From assembly GCA_934202505.1 (NCBI GenBank), contig CAKPXW010000001.1:1-63215 (forward strand): DNA of 63,215 nt, read 5' to 3'. The stretch comes from an uncultured Bacilli bacterium (GTDB lineage: Bacteria > Bacillota_I > Bacilli_A > RFN20 > CAG-631). The position numbers and the translations under genes were made by a program. This document shows, piece after piece, positions 34,401 through 43,689 of this stretch; the stretch's first letter is position 1; each line of letters opens with the position of its first letter. A model generated the notes under the pieces. The model saw nothing but the letters and a program-made list of their open reading frames with translations. It did no database searches and was not told the origin of the DNA.

Positions 34401-36410
34401 CTATACCTTCCCATCTCTAATATACACTTTTATTTTATTTTCAAGTTCTTCTATAACTTGGTCGATTGTTGTATTTTGAATATCTGTTGCTGCACGAGTT
34501 TTTTCTCCACCACCATGCATAGATTCCATAATTGCTTGAACATTAAAATTTGAATTTGATCTTGCCGAAATAGATACTTGGTTTGGCGATATAGAAGTAA
34601 ATCCCACAACAAATACAGCCTTTGTTTCTCTGGTTGCTAAAAGTTCATCAGCAGTTTTAGCAAGCACTGTCTTTGTAGTACAATCTTCAATTCCATTAGT
34701 CCTAGCAATAAAAATTCCTGTCGTAACAGTTTTAGCAGAATTAATAATACTTGTACGAAGTTTTTTCTCTTCATATTCATCTCTAAAGAAGTCGGTAACA
34801 TCATCTGTACTGGCTTGATAGTTTTTCAAAATCATTGCCATTTCAAAAGTTTTACCACTAGTCCCAGATTTAAAAGATTTTGTATCTAAGGAGATACCTG
34901 CAAGTAAAAATGTTGCTATTCTTTCATCTAGTTCAACTTTCTTTGGTTGATAATATATTAACTCTGTAACCAATTCTGAAGCAGAGCTTGATTGTGGTTC
35001 ATGATATTGGAAAGCTGGATTATTAATAAATTCATCACTATCTCTAATATGATGATCTATAAGACAAACTTCTTTTCCTTTCTCTAATAATTCAGGTTGT
35101 AAAGTTTTGCTTGGTCTATGTGTATCAACAACAATTATTAATGTTTGATCATTCACAAGAGATAATGACTTAGATGGACTAACCGCAAATTTTGCAAGTT
35201 CTTCATCTTTAAATTTTAAGTGTATTGCTCTTTTAGCTTGGACATCTATTGAATCTTCATTTAAAACTACATTTGTTGGAACTTTTAAAGATTTGCATAT
35301 TGCATAGACTCCTAAAGATGATCCAACTGAATCAAAATCCGAGTTAGAATGGCCCATAATTAAAACATTACCAGCATTTTTAATTAAATTAGCAATGGAT
35401 GTTGCATTTACTCTTCCACGGACATGCGATCTTGTTTGTTTAATTTCGTTTTTAGCGCCAACATATTCAAGTGGTTTTCCTAAACAATTTATACAAACTT
35501 GGTCTCCACCACGAGATAATGCTGTATTCAATGCTGCATAAGCAAGTTCACTTGTTCTTAATAAACTAGATGTATTCCCTTTTCCTATTCCAATTGAAAT
35601 AGTTAAAGGGTTGTTATCCTTTTTAGTAATTGCCCTTATTTTATCTAAAATAGAAAAACCAGATTTTTTGATTTCAATAAAAGTTTTTTCTTCACCTAAA
35701 ATCAAAAATGAGTCATTGCTATAAGATCTTATAAATAAATTATTTTTCTTTGCCCAAGAAGTAATTTCATTTTTAACTTCTGACACAAAAGCACTAAAAT
35801 CTGATTCTGATAATGAGGTTATAACATCTTGATAATTATCGATTATTACATGTCCCATAAAAGCTCTTTCAGATTCCACTTTAGCATTTTGAATAACTTG
35901 AGTAGAAACATCTTTTAGATATATAACTTTTAACCCTGTAATAACATTTATTTGGAATGTTTTTCCACTAATTGATGCAAAAACATCTTCACGGCTTTCC
36001 TTTTCTATTAAATCATCAAAATCCGGAATTAATTCATATATTTTTTTACCTAATATCTCATCTTTTTTTAACATTGTAGTTTGGCTAAGCCAGATTATTT
36101 CATCTTCCTCATCGTAAACCATTATTGCAATATTTCCAAACTCAAAAATAGGGCTTACTTCATTTCCAAATATTGAGGCAATGGTAATATCATTATCAAC
36201 TAAGTTTTTTTCAGATTCTGATAAAGAAACACCAATAGCCATCATATCAATTATAAAAACTAATAAAAGATATCCAGAAATATAATATAAACCATACTGA
36301 CTAAATGCTCCCCATAATAAATAGCATAATAATAATCCTATACATCCTAGTATTTCAAAGAAGAACAAGCCAAATATTTTTGCTTTTTTTCTTTTTATTT
36401 TCTTAAACAT
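34401..36410 (-). CDS. gdpP: Cyclic-di-AMP phosphodiesterase GdpP
   Basis: The 669-aa protein has two N-terminal membrane helices (about 11-60), a PAS-like domain (about 80-170) and a degenerate GGDEF domain (about 180-300). The DHH domain has MGHSNSDFDSVGSSLG, VVDTH and IDHH, and a DHHA1 domain carries MHGGGEKTRAA. GdpP hydrolyses c-di-AMP to pApA and so tunes potassium and osmotic balance. The order gdpP-rplI-dnaB is conserved in Bacillota. AGGAGG site present. Confidence 0.95.
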   Translation of the reverse strand: MFKKIKRKKAKIFGLFFFEILGCIGLLLCYLLWGAFSQYGLYYISGYLLLVFIIDMMAIGVSLSESEKNLVDNDITIASIFGNEVSPIFEFGNIAIMVYDEEDEIIWLSQTTMLKKDEILGKKIYELIPDFDDLIEKESREDVFASISGKTFQINVITGLKVIYLKDVSTQVIQNAKVESERAFMGHVIIDNYQDVITSLSESDFSAFVSEVKNEITSWAKKNNLFIRSYSNDSFLILGEEKTFIEIKKSGFSILDKIRAITKKDNNPLTISIGIGKGNTSSLLRTSELAYAALNTALSRGGDQVCINCLGKPLEYVGAKNEIKQTRSHVRGRVNATSIANLIKNAGNVLIMGHSNSDFDSVGSSLGVYAICKSLKVPTNVVLNEDSIDVQAKRAIHLKFKDEELAKFAVSPSKSLSLVNDQTLIIVVDTHRPSKTLQPELLEKGKEVCLIDHHIRDSDEFINNPAFQYHEPQSSSASELVTELIYYQPKKVELDERIATFLLAGISLDTKSFKSGTSGKTFEMAMILKNYQASTDDVTDFFRDEYEEKKLRTSIINSAKTVTTGIFIARTNGIEDCTTKTVLAKTADELLATRETKAVFVVGFTSISPNQVSISARSNSNFNVQAIMESMHGGGEKTRAATDIQNTTIDQVIEELENKIKVYIRDGKV

Positions 36411-36426
36411 ATTATTGCCTCCTTTA

Positions 36427-36990
36427 TTAAATAAATAAAACTAGCATAATTCCAATTAAGCAACCAAGTTGACAAAAGATTGAAATTATTAATGGTATTA
36501 ACTCTATCTTATTATTTTCTTTACAATTTTCTTTACAAATCGTAATTATTTTATTTTTAATAGCTTCTTTTTCTTTGAAGTCTTTACATTCAATAACAAT
36601 TTTTGTTTTCTTTTCATCTTTTTTAAGTAAAAATCTAACATTTTGATATGTATATTTTAAATCTTCATATTTGCTATTTATTTCTTTAAATGAATTATTA
36701 AAAGTTGATGGAGAAATGTTATATCCATTGATAATCCAATACACTCTACTTTTTGAAAAAGCAATATATATAGTTAGAGCAAATGGAAGTAATAAAACTA
36801 AAATAATTCCTACTGTTATGTTTTTAAATAAAATAACTAAAATATCCACTAAAGATATATAAAACAATCCTACATAAAACTTTTCATCCATTAAAAATAT
36901 TTTTCTTTTAAGTAAGCATATGGATAAAATCATTCTATAAGTCGCTAGAGTAAAAATACTAATAAAGAAAAAAAGTAATTCCTTATCCAT
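36427..36990 (-). CDS. Membrane protein of unknown function upstream of gdpP
   Basis: ATG 36990 has AAGGAGG 7 nt upstream; an earlier in-frame ATG (37032) would place that site inside the frame. The 187-aa protein has three helices near the N-terminus (about 5-27, 34-52 and 55-75), a charged central region of about 80 residues and one C-terminal helix. I do not recognise a family. It is 16 nt before gdpP and probably in its operon, in the position where B. subtilis has yybS, but YybS is longer and has more helices. Confidence 0.65.
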   Translation of the reverse strand: MDKELLFFFISIFTLATYRMILSICLLKRKIFLMDEKFYVGLFYISLVDILVILFKNITVGIILVLLLPFALTIYIAFSKSRVYWIINGYNISPSTFNNSFKEINSKYEDLKYTYQNVRFLLKKDEKKTKIVIECKDFKEKEAIKNKIITICKENCKENNKIELIPLIISIFCQLGCLIGIMLVLFI

Positions 36991-37092
36991 ATTTTTTCCT
37001 CCTTGAATTATTTTATAAAATAATTCTATCATCTTCTTAATTAAATTACAAATGTGTTATAATAAAGAAAAGAAAATTTTTAGGAGGCCAAT

Positions 37093-37938
37093 ATGAGTAA
37101 AGCATATGCTAAAGTAAATTTATCACTAGATGTTACAGGTATTAATAAAAATGGTTATCATTTATTGGATATGGTTAATTGTACTATCTCTCTTCATGAT
37201 ACCATCAAAATAAAATATGATAAGCACAAAAATGATATCATTATAACTTCGCAAAACAAGCAAATTCCCTTAGATGAAACTAACTCGGTTTATAAAGTTA
37301 TTTTAAAATTCAAAAATTCATTTAATATTTCTTGTGGTATTTATGTTTCAATAGATAAAAAAATTCCTCTAGGAGCAGGTCTTGGAGGAGGAAGTAGTGA
37401 TGCTAGTTGTGTATTAAAAGAATTAAACAAACACTTCAATACAAAAATGACACCATTTGATATGATAAGATTTATTGCTTCTATCAGTTCTGATAGTCCT
37501 TATTTAATTTATGGACATCTTGCTAGAGTTAAAGGAATTGGAGACCAAGTAAGCCCAATTAAAAAACATTTTCCTTATAAATTGTTTATAGTTAAACCAA
37601 AAAGTAGTTGTTTAACAAAAGATATTTTTTCTTCATATTCTTTAAAAAATTCTAAACATATTAATACTAATAAAATAATTCATGCTATTAAAGAAGAAGA
37701 CTTTGCTTTACTTAAAAAGCATTTAGACAATGTATTAACTGATACAGCTATATCTTTAAACAACGATATTAAAGATTGCCTTAACGATTTAAAAATGTGT
37801 GGATTTGAAATTGTAAGTATGAGTGGATCTGGATCTACTTGCTTTGGAATATCCACTTCTTCTTTACCATATAAAAAAGCTAAAAAATTATTTAACAAAG
37901 ATAAATACGACTTATGCAAAACTTATAAAGTAAATTAG
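37093..37938 (+). CDS. ispE: 4-diphosphocytidyl-2-C-methyl-D-erythritol kinase
   Basis: The 281-aa GHMP kinase starts AYAKVNLSLDV..NGYHLLDMV and has the ATP-binding PLGAGLGGGSSDA and a C-terminal MSGSGSTCFG. IspE phosphorylates the fourth intermediate of the MEP isoprenoid pathway. In B. subtilis ispE lies downstream of yabG in the same direction; here it is reversed and converges with yabG, 1 nt apart, suggesting a local inversion. Confidence 0.94.
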   Translation: MSKAYAKVNLSLDVTGINKNGYHLLDMVNCTISLHDTIKIKYDKHKNDIIITSQNKQIPLDETNSVYKVILKFKNSFNISCGIYVSIDKKIPLGAGLGGGSSDASCVLKELNKHFNTKMTPFDMIRFIASISSDSPYLIYGHLARVKGIGDQVSPIKKHFPYKLFIVKPKSSCLTKDIFSSYSLKNSKHINTNKIIHAIKEEDFALLKKHLDNVLTDTAISLNNDIKDCLNDLKMCGFEIVSMSGSGSTCFGISTSSLPYKKAKKLFNKDKYDLCKTYKVN

Positions 37939-37939
37939 T

Positions 37940-38674
37940 TTATTTATCTATATAAATTTTTCTTGCGACACCTTTAGAATCAATACCACCAAGTCCATGT
38001 GATTTGGTGTTTTTTAATATATCTTTTACTTTGACATATTCGCTAACATTTATTTGTGAAATGGCTACAGCAATACTTGCTGGGTCTAACGCATGAATAT
38101 TACTTTTACTAGGACTGCTTGCAAAGTTTGCTCCACTGCTAATTAATCCTTCATAGTATGATTGGCAAGCTCCGGCTATAATAATTAAAGCATCTTTATT
38201 AGGTTGATAATCTCTAGCTTTTTTTACTGCATTGATAAAATATTTAGAATTTAAATAACCATCATCAAGATTTGTTCTTTTATACGAATACGCATCATGT
38301 CCTGTAATAACTAAAACATCAGGATGATGTTTATTTAATAAATCAAATATATTGGCTTCAATATCTTTTTCTTTCAAATAACAGCCAACTACTGGTGTAT
38401 TATTTTTTTTATAAAATTGCATACATTTTTCAAGATATTGTTTATCGCCATCAATATGAAGGACTTTTCCTTTTAAAATATCTTTTTCTATTTTACCTTC
38501 AAAGCTAAAAAAATCATCTTTTAAGGAGGCTTCTTTTAAATCTGATAATTTAGCATCGGCAATTAAACGATAATTAATTCCTTTTAAATACGCAACATCA
38601 TGGTCAATATGAATTACTTGAAATAAAACATCATTATTATATTTTTTTCGAGTAACATAATCATTTATTTTCAT
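37940..38674 (-). CDS. yabG: Sporulation-type protease YabG
   Basis: The 244-aa protein starts MKINDYVTRKKY and has the YabG core: PDVLVITGHDAYS, then GACQSYYEGLISSGANFASSPSK (catalytic-type Cys and Ser-rich segment) and NIHALDPA. YabG trims spore coat and cortex proteins in Bacillus and Clostridium. It lies between ksgA and ispE, its conserved location. Start chosen at 38674 with GGTGG upstream. Its presence suggests a sporulating ancestor or another retained role. Confidence 0.88.
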   Translation of the reverse strand: MKINDYVTRKKYNNDVLFQVIHIDHDVAYLKGINYRLIADAKLSDLKEASLKDDFFSFEGKIEKDILKGKVLHIDGDKQYLEKCMQFYKKNNTPVVGCYLKEKDIEANIFDLLNKHHPDVLVITGHDAYSYKRTNLDDGYLNSKYFINAVKKARDYQPNKDALIIIAGACQSYYEGLISSGANFASSPSKSNIHALDPASIAVAISQINVSEYVKVKDILKNTKSHGLGGIDSKGVARKIYIDK

Positions 38675-38722
38675 TAATACCACCATATTAAAATATGTAA
38701 TTAAAAAACGATTATCTAGGAT

Positions 38723-39535
38723 TTAGCCTAAATAATCGCATATTTTTAAAATGTCATCCATTGATAAATTTTCACCTCTAGTACAAGGATCAATTCCTAG
38801 TTCTAATAATTTTTCATTGCTTATTAATTCTTTTAAATTATTTGAAATCGTTTTCCTTCTTGCTTGAAACATAGCTTCACAAACTGTATATAAAGTTTTA
38901 AAGTTAACTTTATGTTCTGGAACTATTTTTTCAAATTTTAATACTATAGAATCAATATTTGGCCTTGGTAAATAAGAGTTTTTACTAACATATTTAACAA
39001 TAGAAGTTTTATATTGATAATCTAAAATAATAGTTAAAGGGTTTATCTCCTTATTTTCAGGCTTAATTAATTTTAAACCAACTTCTTTTTGCATCATAGC
39101 AATCATTACTTTTATTTTGTAGTCATTTACTAAAATCTTATTTAATAATTTACTAGTTATATAATATGGTAAATTAGAAATAATACAAATTTCTTTATCA
39201 CAATAGCTTTCTAACAATTCTTTTAAATCAACTCTAGAAAAATCTTTACAAATGATTTCTAAATTATCGCATTTGAACGTATCATTTAAAATATTAACCA
39301 TTTGTTTATCTATTTCAAATGCTATTACTCTATTTGCTTTTAAAACTAAATATTCAGTTAATGCTCCAAGTCCTGGGCCAATTTCAATCACAACACTATT
39401 TTCGTTTATGTTTGCACTATCAACAATATATTCAGCAATTTCTTTTTCAACCAAAAAGTTTTGACCCAAAGCTTTATTTGCACTTATATTATATTTTCTT
39501 AGCGTTTCATCCACATATTTTTTACTACTTATCAT
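38723..39535 (-). CDS. rsmA: 16S rRNA dimethyladenosine transferase RsmA/KsgA
   Basis: The 270-aa SAM-dependent methyltransferase has the pattern KALGQNFLVEKEIA, EIGPGLGALTEYL (SAM binding) and the catalytic NLPYYITS. It dimethylates two adenines near the 3' end of 16S rRNA. Its ATG overlaps the end of rnmV by 11 nt. Confidence 0.96.
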   Translation of the reverse strand: MISSKKYVDETLRKYNISANKALGQNFLVEKEIAEYIVDSANINENSVVIEIGPGLGALTEYLVLKANRVIAFEIDKQMVNILNDTFKCDNLEIICKDFSRVDLKELLESYCDKEICIISNLPYYITSKLLNKILVNDYKIKVMIAMMQKEVGLKLIKPENKEINPLTIILDYQYKTSIVKYVSKNSYLPRPNIDSIVLKFEKIVPEHKVNFKTLYTVCEAMFQARRKTISNNLKELISNEKLLELGIDPCTRGENLSMDDILKICDYLG

Positions 39536-40055
39536 TTAGCAAATTCTCCAATTCTTCAAAGCTAACATTTAAAAGATTTAGCATTTTCAATAAAGTTTTA
39601 TTATTGCATTGTCCTATATGATATTTTTTTTCAACAATATTTCTTCTTGTTGTAGAATTTTTACCAGTAAGATTTAATATCATCATATCTTTACATGTTA
39701 AAGAGCCAACTTTATTTTCATTTACGGTAACCAAATTCTCTAAAGCTTTTAAAACTTCTTCTTTAGTGGATTCTGCCACACCTACTTTATGATGTTTTAT
39801 ACTCTTGCTTTTGTCAACAAATGCATGTTTTACATTACATATTTTTTGTGATAACTGACTTCTTATGAATTTTCCAGGATTATCTGGATCTGTTAAAATA
39901 ATAGCTCCTCTTTTTAAAGCTAACTCATTAACAAAATCAAAATTAAAACCATCAATTGCTATTCCGTTGCAAGTAAAAATATCCGCTTCAAGAAATGTTT
40001 CTAGAAATTGCTTATCACTAATTCCTTCAACAATTATTATTTCTTTTACTTTCAT
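39525..40055 (-). CDS. rnmV: Ribonuclease M5
   Basis: The 176-aa protein has a TOPRIM domain: IVEGISDKQFLE (catalytic Glu) and ILTDPDNPG (DxD metal site), then the RNase M5 C-terminal region. It matures 5S rRNA in low-GC Gram-positives. Its start overlaps tatD by 4 nt (ATGA) and its end overlaps ksgA. Confidence 0.95.
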   Translation of the reverse strand: MKVKEIIIVEGISDKQFLETFLEADIFTCNGIAIDGFNFDFVNELALKRGAIILTDPDNPGKFIRSQLSQKICNVKHAFVDKSKSIKHHKVGVAESTKEEVLKALENLVTVNENKVGSLTCKDMMILNLTGKNSTTRRNIVEKKYHIGQCNNKTLLKMLNLLNVSFEELENLLNDK

Positions 40056-40810
40056 AAATGAAAAACCCTTAGTGAATTTTTATAAACATTTTCTTTTAAA
40101 GTTTCAAGTGGAATATTTTTTATCTTTGCAATTTCTTCAATAACATATCTAACATTAGAAGGTTGATTGATAGTACCTCTAAATGGTACAGGCGTTAAAT
40201 ATGGATCATCTGTTTCTACAAGTATTCTATCAAGTGGACAGTTTAAGGCTACTTCTTTAATTTCTTTAGCATTTTTAAAAGTAACTACCCCAGAAAAAGA
40301 AATATAACAACCAAGTTTTAAATATCTATTCATCATTTCAGCACTTCCAGAATAGCAATGTAAAATTATACCATCTAATTTTTTATGCCATTTTTCCAAT
40401 ATATTATATAAATCTTCATGAGCATTTCTACAATGTATCTGAATTGGCTTTTTTATATTTGAAGCAATTTCTAATTGCTTTTGAAACACTTCAATTTGTA
40501 AGGCTTTATTTTCCTTTGTAAAATAATAATCAAGTCCTATTTCTCCAAGAGCAATACATTTTTTATCATTTAAACATTCAAGCAAAAAAGAATAATCATT
40601 GTCAAAATCATTAACTTCTTCTGGTTGAATGCCACAAATAGCATAAAGCATATTATACTTATTAGCAAGTTTTAATGATTTTATCGATGATTCTTTATCA
40701 TATCCAACCACAGCAATTTTATTAACATCATTTTCTAAAGCATTATGTAAAATAGCTTCTATTTCTTCATCTTTTCTATCGCAAATATGCGAATGAGTAT
40801 TAAAAATCAT
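40052..40810 (-). CDS. tatD: TatD-family metal-dependent DNase
   Basis: The 252-aa protein has the TatD signature positions: NTHSHI (HxH) at the start, GEIGLDYY, IQIHCRNAHEDL, HCYSG and VETDDPYLTP. TatD proteins are metal-dependent 3'-5' exonucleases linked to DNA repair. It ends with TGA within ATGA shared with rnmV, which also proves TGA is a stop here. Confidence 0.95.
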   Translation of the reverse strand: MIFNTHSHICDRKDEEIEAILHNALENDVNKIAVVGYDKESSIKSLKLANKYNMLYAICGIQPEEVNDFDNDYSFLLECLNDKKCIALGEIGLDYYFTKENKALQIEVFQKQLEIASNIKKPIQIHCRNAHEDLYNILEKWHKKLDGIILHCYSGSAEMMNRYLKLGCYISFSGVVTFKNAKEIKEVALNCPLDRILVETDDPYLTPVPFRGTINQPSNVRYVIEEIAKIKNIPLETLKENVYKNSLRVFHL

Positions 40811-40811
40811 T

Positions 40812-42143
40812 TTACTTACCTAAACAAAACTTCGAAAAAATATTATCTAATAAATTTTCTTTGTTTACCTTTCCAAGTATTTCCATAATAGACTTATAAG
40901 CTTGTTTGATGTCAATCGATATAATATCAACTACTTGTCCTTGCATTGCTTGAATCTTAGCACTTTCAAGACTTTGCTTTGCTTGCAATAATAAGCCTTC
41001 TTGTCTTGCATTAAATAAAATTGGTTCATTATTATAGGTGAAATCTTTAAATTTTTCTTTTATTTTATTTTCAAGTTCTAAAATATCTTTATTAATTGCT
41101 GATATTTTTATACTATCATCTATATCTAACATATTTCCTTTATCAGTTTTATTTAAAATGATAATTCTTTGATAATTTTTTGTTTTTTCTAAAAGTTCGT
41201 AATCTTCTTCTTCAAGGCCTTTTGAACCATCTAACACTAATAAAACTAGTTTTGCTTTTTCTAATGATTTTAGTGATTTATCTATTCCAATTTTCTCTAT
41301 ATAATCATCAGATTTTCGAATTCCTGCTGTATCAATTAAATTTAAAGTTATACCATCAAGATTGATTGTTCCTTCAACAATATCTCTTGTAGTACCAGCA
41401 ATATCAGTCACAATTGCTTTATCTTCTTTTATCAAAGCATTTAATAATGATGATTTTCCTACATTAGGTTTTCCAATAATTACAGTATCTATTCCATTTT
41501 TAATGATTTGTCCTTTTCTAGTATCATTAATAATTTTGTCTAATCTACTAAGCAAAGCATTAATCATTGGTAAGATAGTATCATGAGTTAATTGTTCTAC
41601 ATCATCATATTCTGGATAATCAATATTTACTTCAATATGTGAAATTATATCTAATAAATTATCGGCCAATTCTTCTACAAATTTACTTGTTTTACCTTCT
41701 ACTCCACTTAAAGCAAGAGACGTTGCTTGCTTACTTGTAGCATTTATTAAATCGTTAATTGCTTCAGCACTAACTAAATCGATTTTTCCATTTATAAAAG
41801 CTCTTGAAGAAAATTCTCCATTTGTTGCCATACGAGCGCCATGTTTTATATAAGTTGAAATTATATTATTAACAATAAGCATACTTCCATGACATGTAAT
41901 TTCTACTACGTCTTCCCCTGTAAAAGAATTAGGACCATAATAAAAAGAAGCCATCACTTGATCTATTTTTTCATTTTCATCTTCAATATATCCATAATAA
42001 ACATGTTGATGTAAATGTTCCTTTTTATTTGTGAATAGTTTATTTGTAATTAAAATAGCATCTTTTCCACTTATTCTTATTAAAGCAATTGCTGATTTCA
42101 ATGCTCCAGAGCAAAGAGATACTATTGTATCGTTTAATTCCAT
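40812..42143 (-). CDS. mnmE: tRNA modification GTPase MnmE
   Basis: The 443-aa protein has the N-terminal formyl-THF-binding domain, a GTPase domain (GKPNVGKSSLLNAL, DTAG, NKTD) and the C-terminal FCLGK with the essential cysteine. With MnmG it makes cmnm5U at the tRNA wobble position. It is the first gene of the tatD-rnmV-ksgA-yabG run, 1 nt before tatD. Confidence 0.96.
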   Translation of the reverse strand: MELNDTIVSLCSGALKSAIALIRISGKDAILITNKLFTNKKEHLHQHVYYGYIEDENEKIDQVMASFYYGPNSFTGEDVVEITCHGSMLIVNNIISTYIKHGARMATNGEFSSRAFINGKIDLVSAEAINDLINATSKQATSLALSGVEGKTSKFVEELADNLLDIISHIEVNIDYPEYDDVEQLTHDTILPMINALLSRLDKIINDTRKGQIIKNGIDTVIIGKPNVGKSSLLNALIKEDKAIVTDIAGTTRDIVEGTINLDGITLNLIDTAGIRKSDDYIEKIGIDKSLKSLEKAKLVLLVLDGSKGLEEEDYELLEKTKNYQRIIILNKTDKGNMLDIDDSIKISAINKDILELENKIKEKFKDFTYNNEPILFNARQEGLLLQAKQSLESAKIQAMQGQVVDIISIDIKQAYKSIMEILGKVNKENLLDNIFSKFCLGK

Positions 42144-42209
42144 TATAATGACTTCCTCCTTTTATATATTATACATTAATAATTATAACTTTAAAATAAA
42201 TGATTGATA

Positions 42210-42238
42210 TTAACAAATATAAAAATTAATGATATAAT
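42210..42238 (+). promoter_or_regulatory. Promoter of the ribU leader
   Basis: TTAACA (42210-42215) and TATAAT (42233-42238) are 17 bp apart, ending about 7 bp before the riboswitch. Confidence 0.75.
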
Positions 42239-42244
42239 TAACTT

Positions 42245-42352
42245 ATCTTCAGGGTATGGTGTAATTCCTAACCGGCGGTAAACTCCGCGAGCCTATTTTG
42301 GTTGAACTTGTGAAATTCAAGTAGCGACAGTAAAGTCTGGATGAAAGAAGAA
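42245..42352 (+). promoter_or_regulatory. FMN riboswitch (RFN element)
   Basis: The leader has the RFN landmarks in order: ATCTTCAGGG, ACCGGCGGTA, CCGCGAGCC, GACAGTAAAGTCTGGATG and the closing GAAGAAGA. FMN binding should favour the terminator at 42371, reducing ribU transcription. Close to consensus. Confidence 0.97.
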
Positions 42353-42370
42353 CATTCTTTTATTTTTAGT

Positions 42371-42395
42371 AGCATCCTGAAAGATGCTTTTTTTA
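42371..42395 (+). terminator. Riboswitch-controlled terminator of ribU
   Basis: AGCATC (42371-42376) pairs with GATGCT (42383-42388), followed by a run of T. It sits between the RFN element and the ribU ribosome binding site. Confidence 0.9.
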
Positions 42396-42419
42396 TTTTA
42401 AATGAAAGGAAATATTATT

Positions 42420-43073
42420 ATGAAATCAATCAATAAAAAAATTGCTATTACCGCTATGTTTGCTGCTTTATCCTATGTTTCTACTTTTGTATTTCACTTT
42501 TTAAATTTATCATTACCAGCCATTCCTTTTTTAAGCTATGATCCAAAAGATATTATTATTTGTATTTCTGGCTTTATTTTAGGACCATTTGCTGCAATTG
42601 GCATTAGCGTTATTGTTTCACTACTTGAAATGATAACTATCAGTTCTACTGGATTTTATGGTTTAATAATGAATATTGTTGCAACATGTGCTTTTGCTGT
42701 TCCTGCTAGCTTAATATATCAAAAAAAGAAGAATTTTAAAGGAGCTATAATTTCTTTAATTTTCGCTTTTGTATCTACACTTTTTACAATGATTCTTTGG
42801 AATATCATTATTACTCCTATATATCTTTCAATAGATAGAAGTTTATTAATTCAAAAATATCTTGCTTACATCGTAGCTTTTAATGCTATTCAATCAGGAA
42901 TAAATATTTCTATGGTTCTTTTACTTTATAAGCCTATTGTAACTGCTTTAAGAGCTATTCATCTTGTTGATTCATCTAGTAAAAAAACTGATAAAAAAAC
43001 AACCATATTAATGGTTGCTATTGGTTTAATACTTTTAGTTAGTTTAATTGTTGTATGGATATTAATTAAATAA
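42420..43073 (+). CDS. ribU: Riboflavin ECF transporter S component RibU
   Basis: ATG 42420 has AAAGGAAA upstream. The 217-aa protein has six hydrophobic helices and the RibU pattern (IAITAMFAALSYVSTF..., PKDIIICISGFILGP near residue 47). It binds riboflavin outside and is powered by the shared ECF ATPases (not in this window). FMN-riboswitch control confirms a flavin role. It converges with pduL with only 2 nt between stops and no visible terminator. Confidence 0.93.
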   Translation: MKSINKKIAITAMFAALSYVSTFVFHFLNLSLPAIPFLSYDPKDIIICISGFILGPFAAIGISVIVSLLEMITISSTGFYGLIMNIVATCAFAVPASLIYQKKKNFKGAIISLIFAFVSTLFTMILWNIIITPIYLSIDRSLLIQKYLAYIVAFNAIQSGINISMVLLLYKPIVTALRAIHLVDSSSKKTDKKTTILMVAIGLILLVSLIVVWILIK

Positions 43074-43075
43074 CA

Positions 43076-43660
43076 CTATTTTTTACAAAAGTTAACAATT
43101 TCTCCCATTTGATCTTTTCCACAATGAGCGGCATTTGATTCATCTGTATCAATGTGCATAGCTAATGCATAATTTTTAGAAACACGAACGACAACATCTC
43201 CAAATACAAGAGATCTTCCTTCAGTTTCTACTTTTACGCATACAACGTCTTTATCTTTTACACCTAAATTTTCTGCATCTTCTGGTGTGGCATGAATATG
43301 TCTTTTAGCAATTATTACGCCCTCATCTAATGTTACTTTTCCAGCAGGTCCTACTAATTCACATGCTGCTGATCCTTTTACATCTCCTGATTCTCTAATT
43401 GGAGCCACAACTCCAATTGTTCTTGCATCAGTAAATGATAATTCTACTTGATTAACATTTCTACATGGTCCTAAAATTGAACAATTTAATACGCCTTTAG
43501 GTCCAACTACTTGAACTTTTTGATTAGAAGCAAATTGGCCAGGTTGAGATAGCATTTTCTTTACTTCTAGTGTTGCTCCTTTACCAAATAATACTTCTAA
43601 TGTTTCTTGTGTTACATGAACATGTCTTGCTGATGTTTCTACTATAAATTTCTTTTCCAT
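43076..43660 (-). CDS. pduL: Phosphotransacetylase, PduL type
   Basis: The 194-aa protein has two beta-barrel halves with zinc-site histidines ETSARHVHVT and KRHIHATPEDA, the PduL hallmark, plus FxDARTIGVVAPIRESGD. It interconverts acetyl-CoA and acetyl phosphate (or propionyl). No microcompartment genes or encapsulation peptide are evident; the start is compact. It can replace Pta and work with AckA (15.4 kb) to give acetate and ATP. Confidence 0.93.
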   Translation of the reverse strand: MEKKFIVETSARHVHVTQETLEVLFGKGATLEVKKMLSQPGQFASNQKVQVVGPKGVLNCSILGPCRNVNQVELSFTDARTIGVVAPIRESGDVKGSAACELVGPAGKVTLDEGVIIAKRHIHATPEDAENLGVKDKDVVCVKVETEGRSLVFGDVVVRVSKNYALAMHIDTDESNAAHCGKDQMGEIVNFCKK

Positions 43661-43689
43661 AAAAACTCTCCTTTTATTGCTAACTTATA

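Noticed and set aside
37019..37032. Longer start of the unknown membrane protein before gdpP
   Set aside because: AAGGAGG just before the ATG at 36990 would be inside the frame; the shorter start is better supported.
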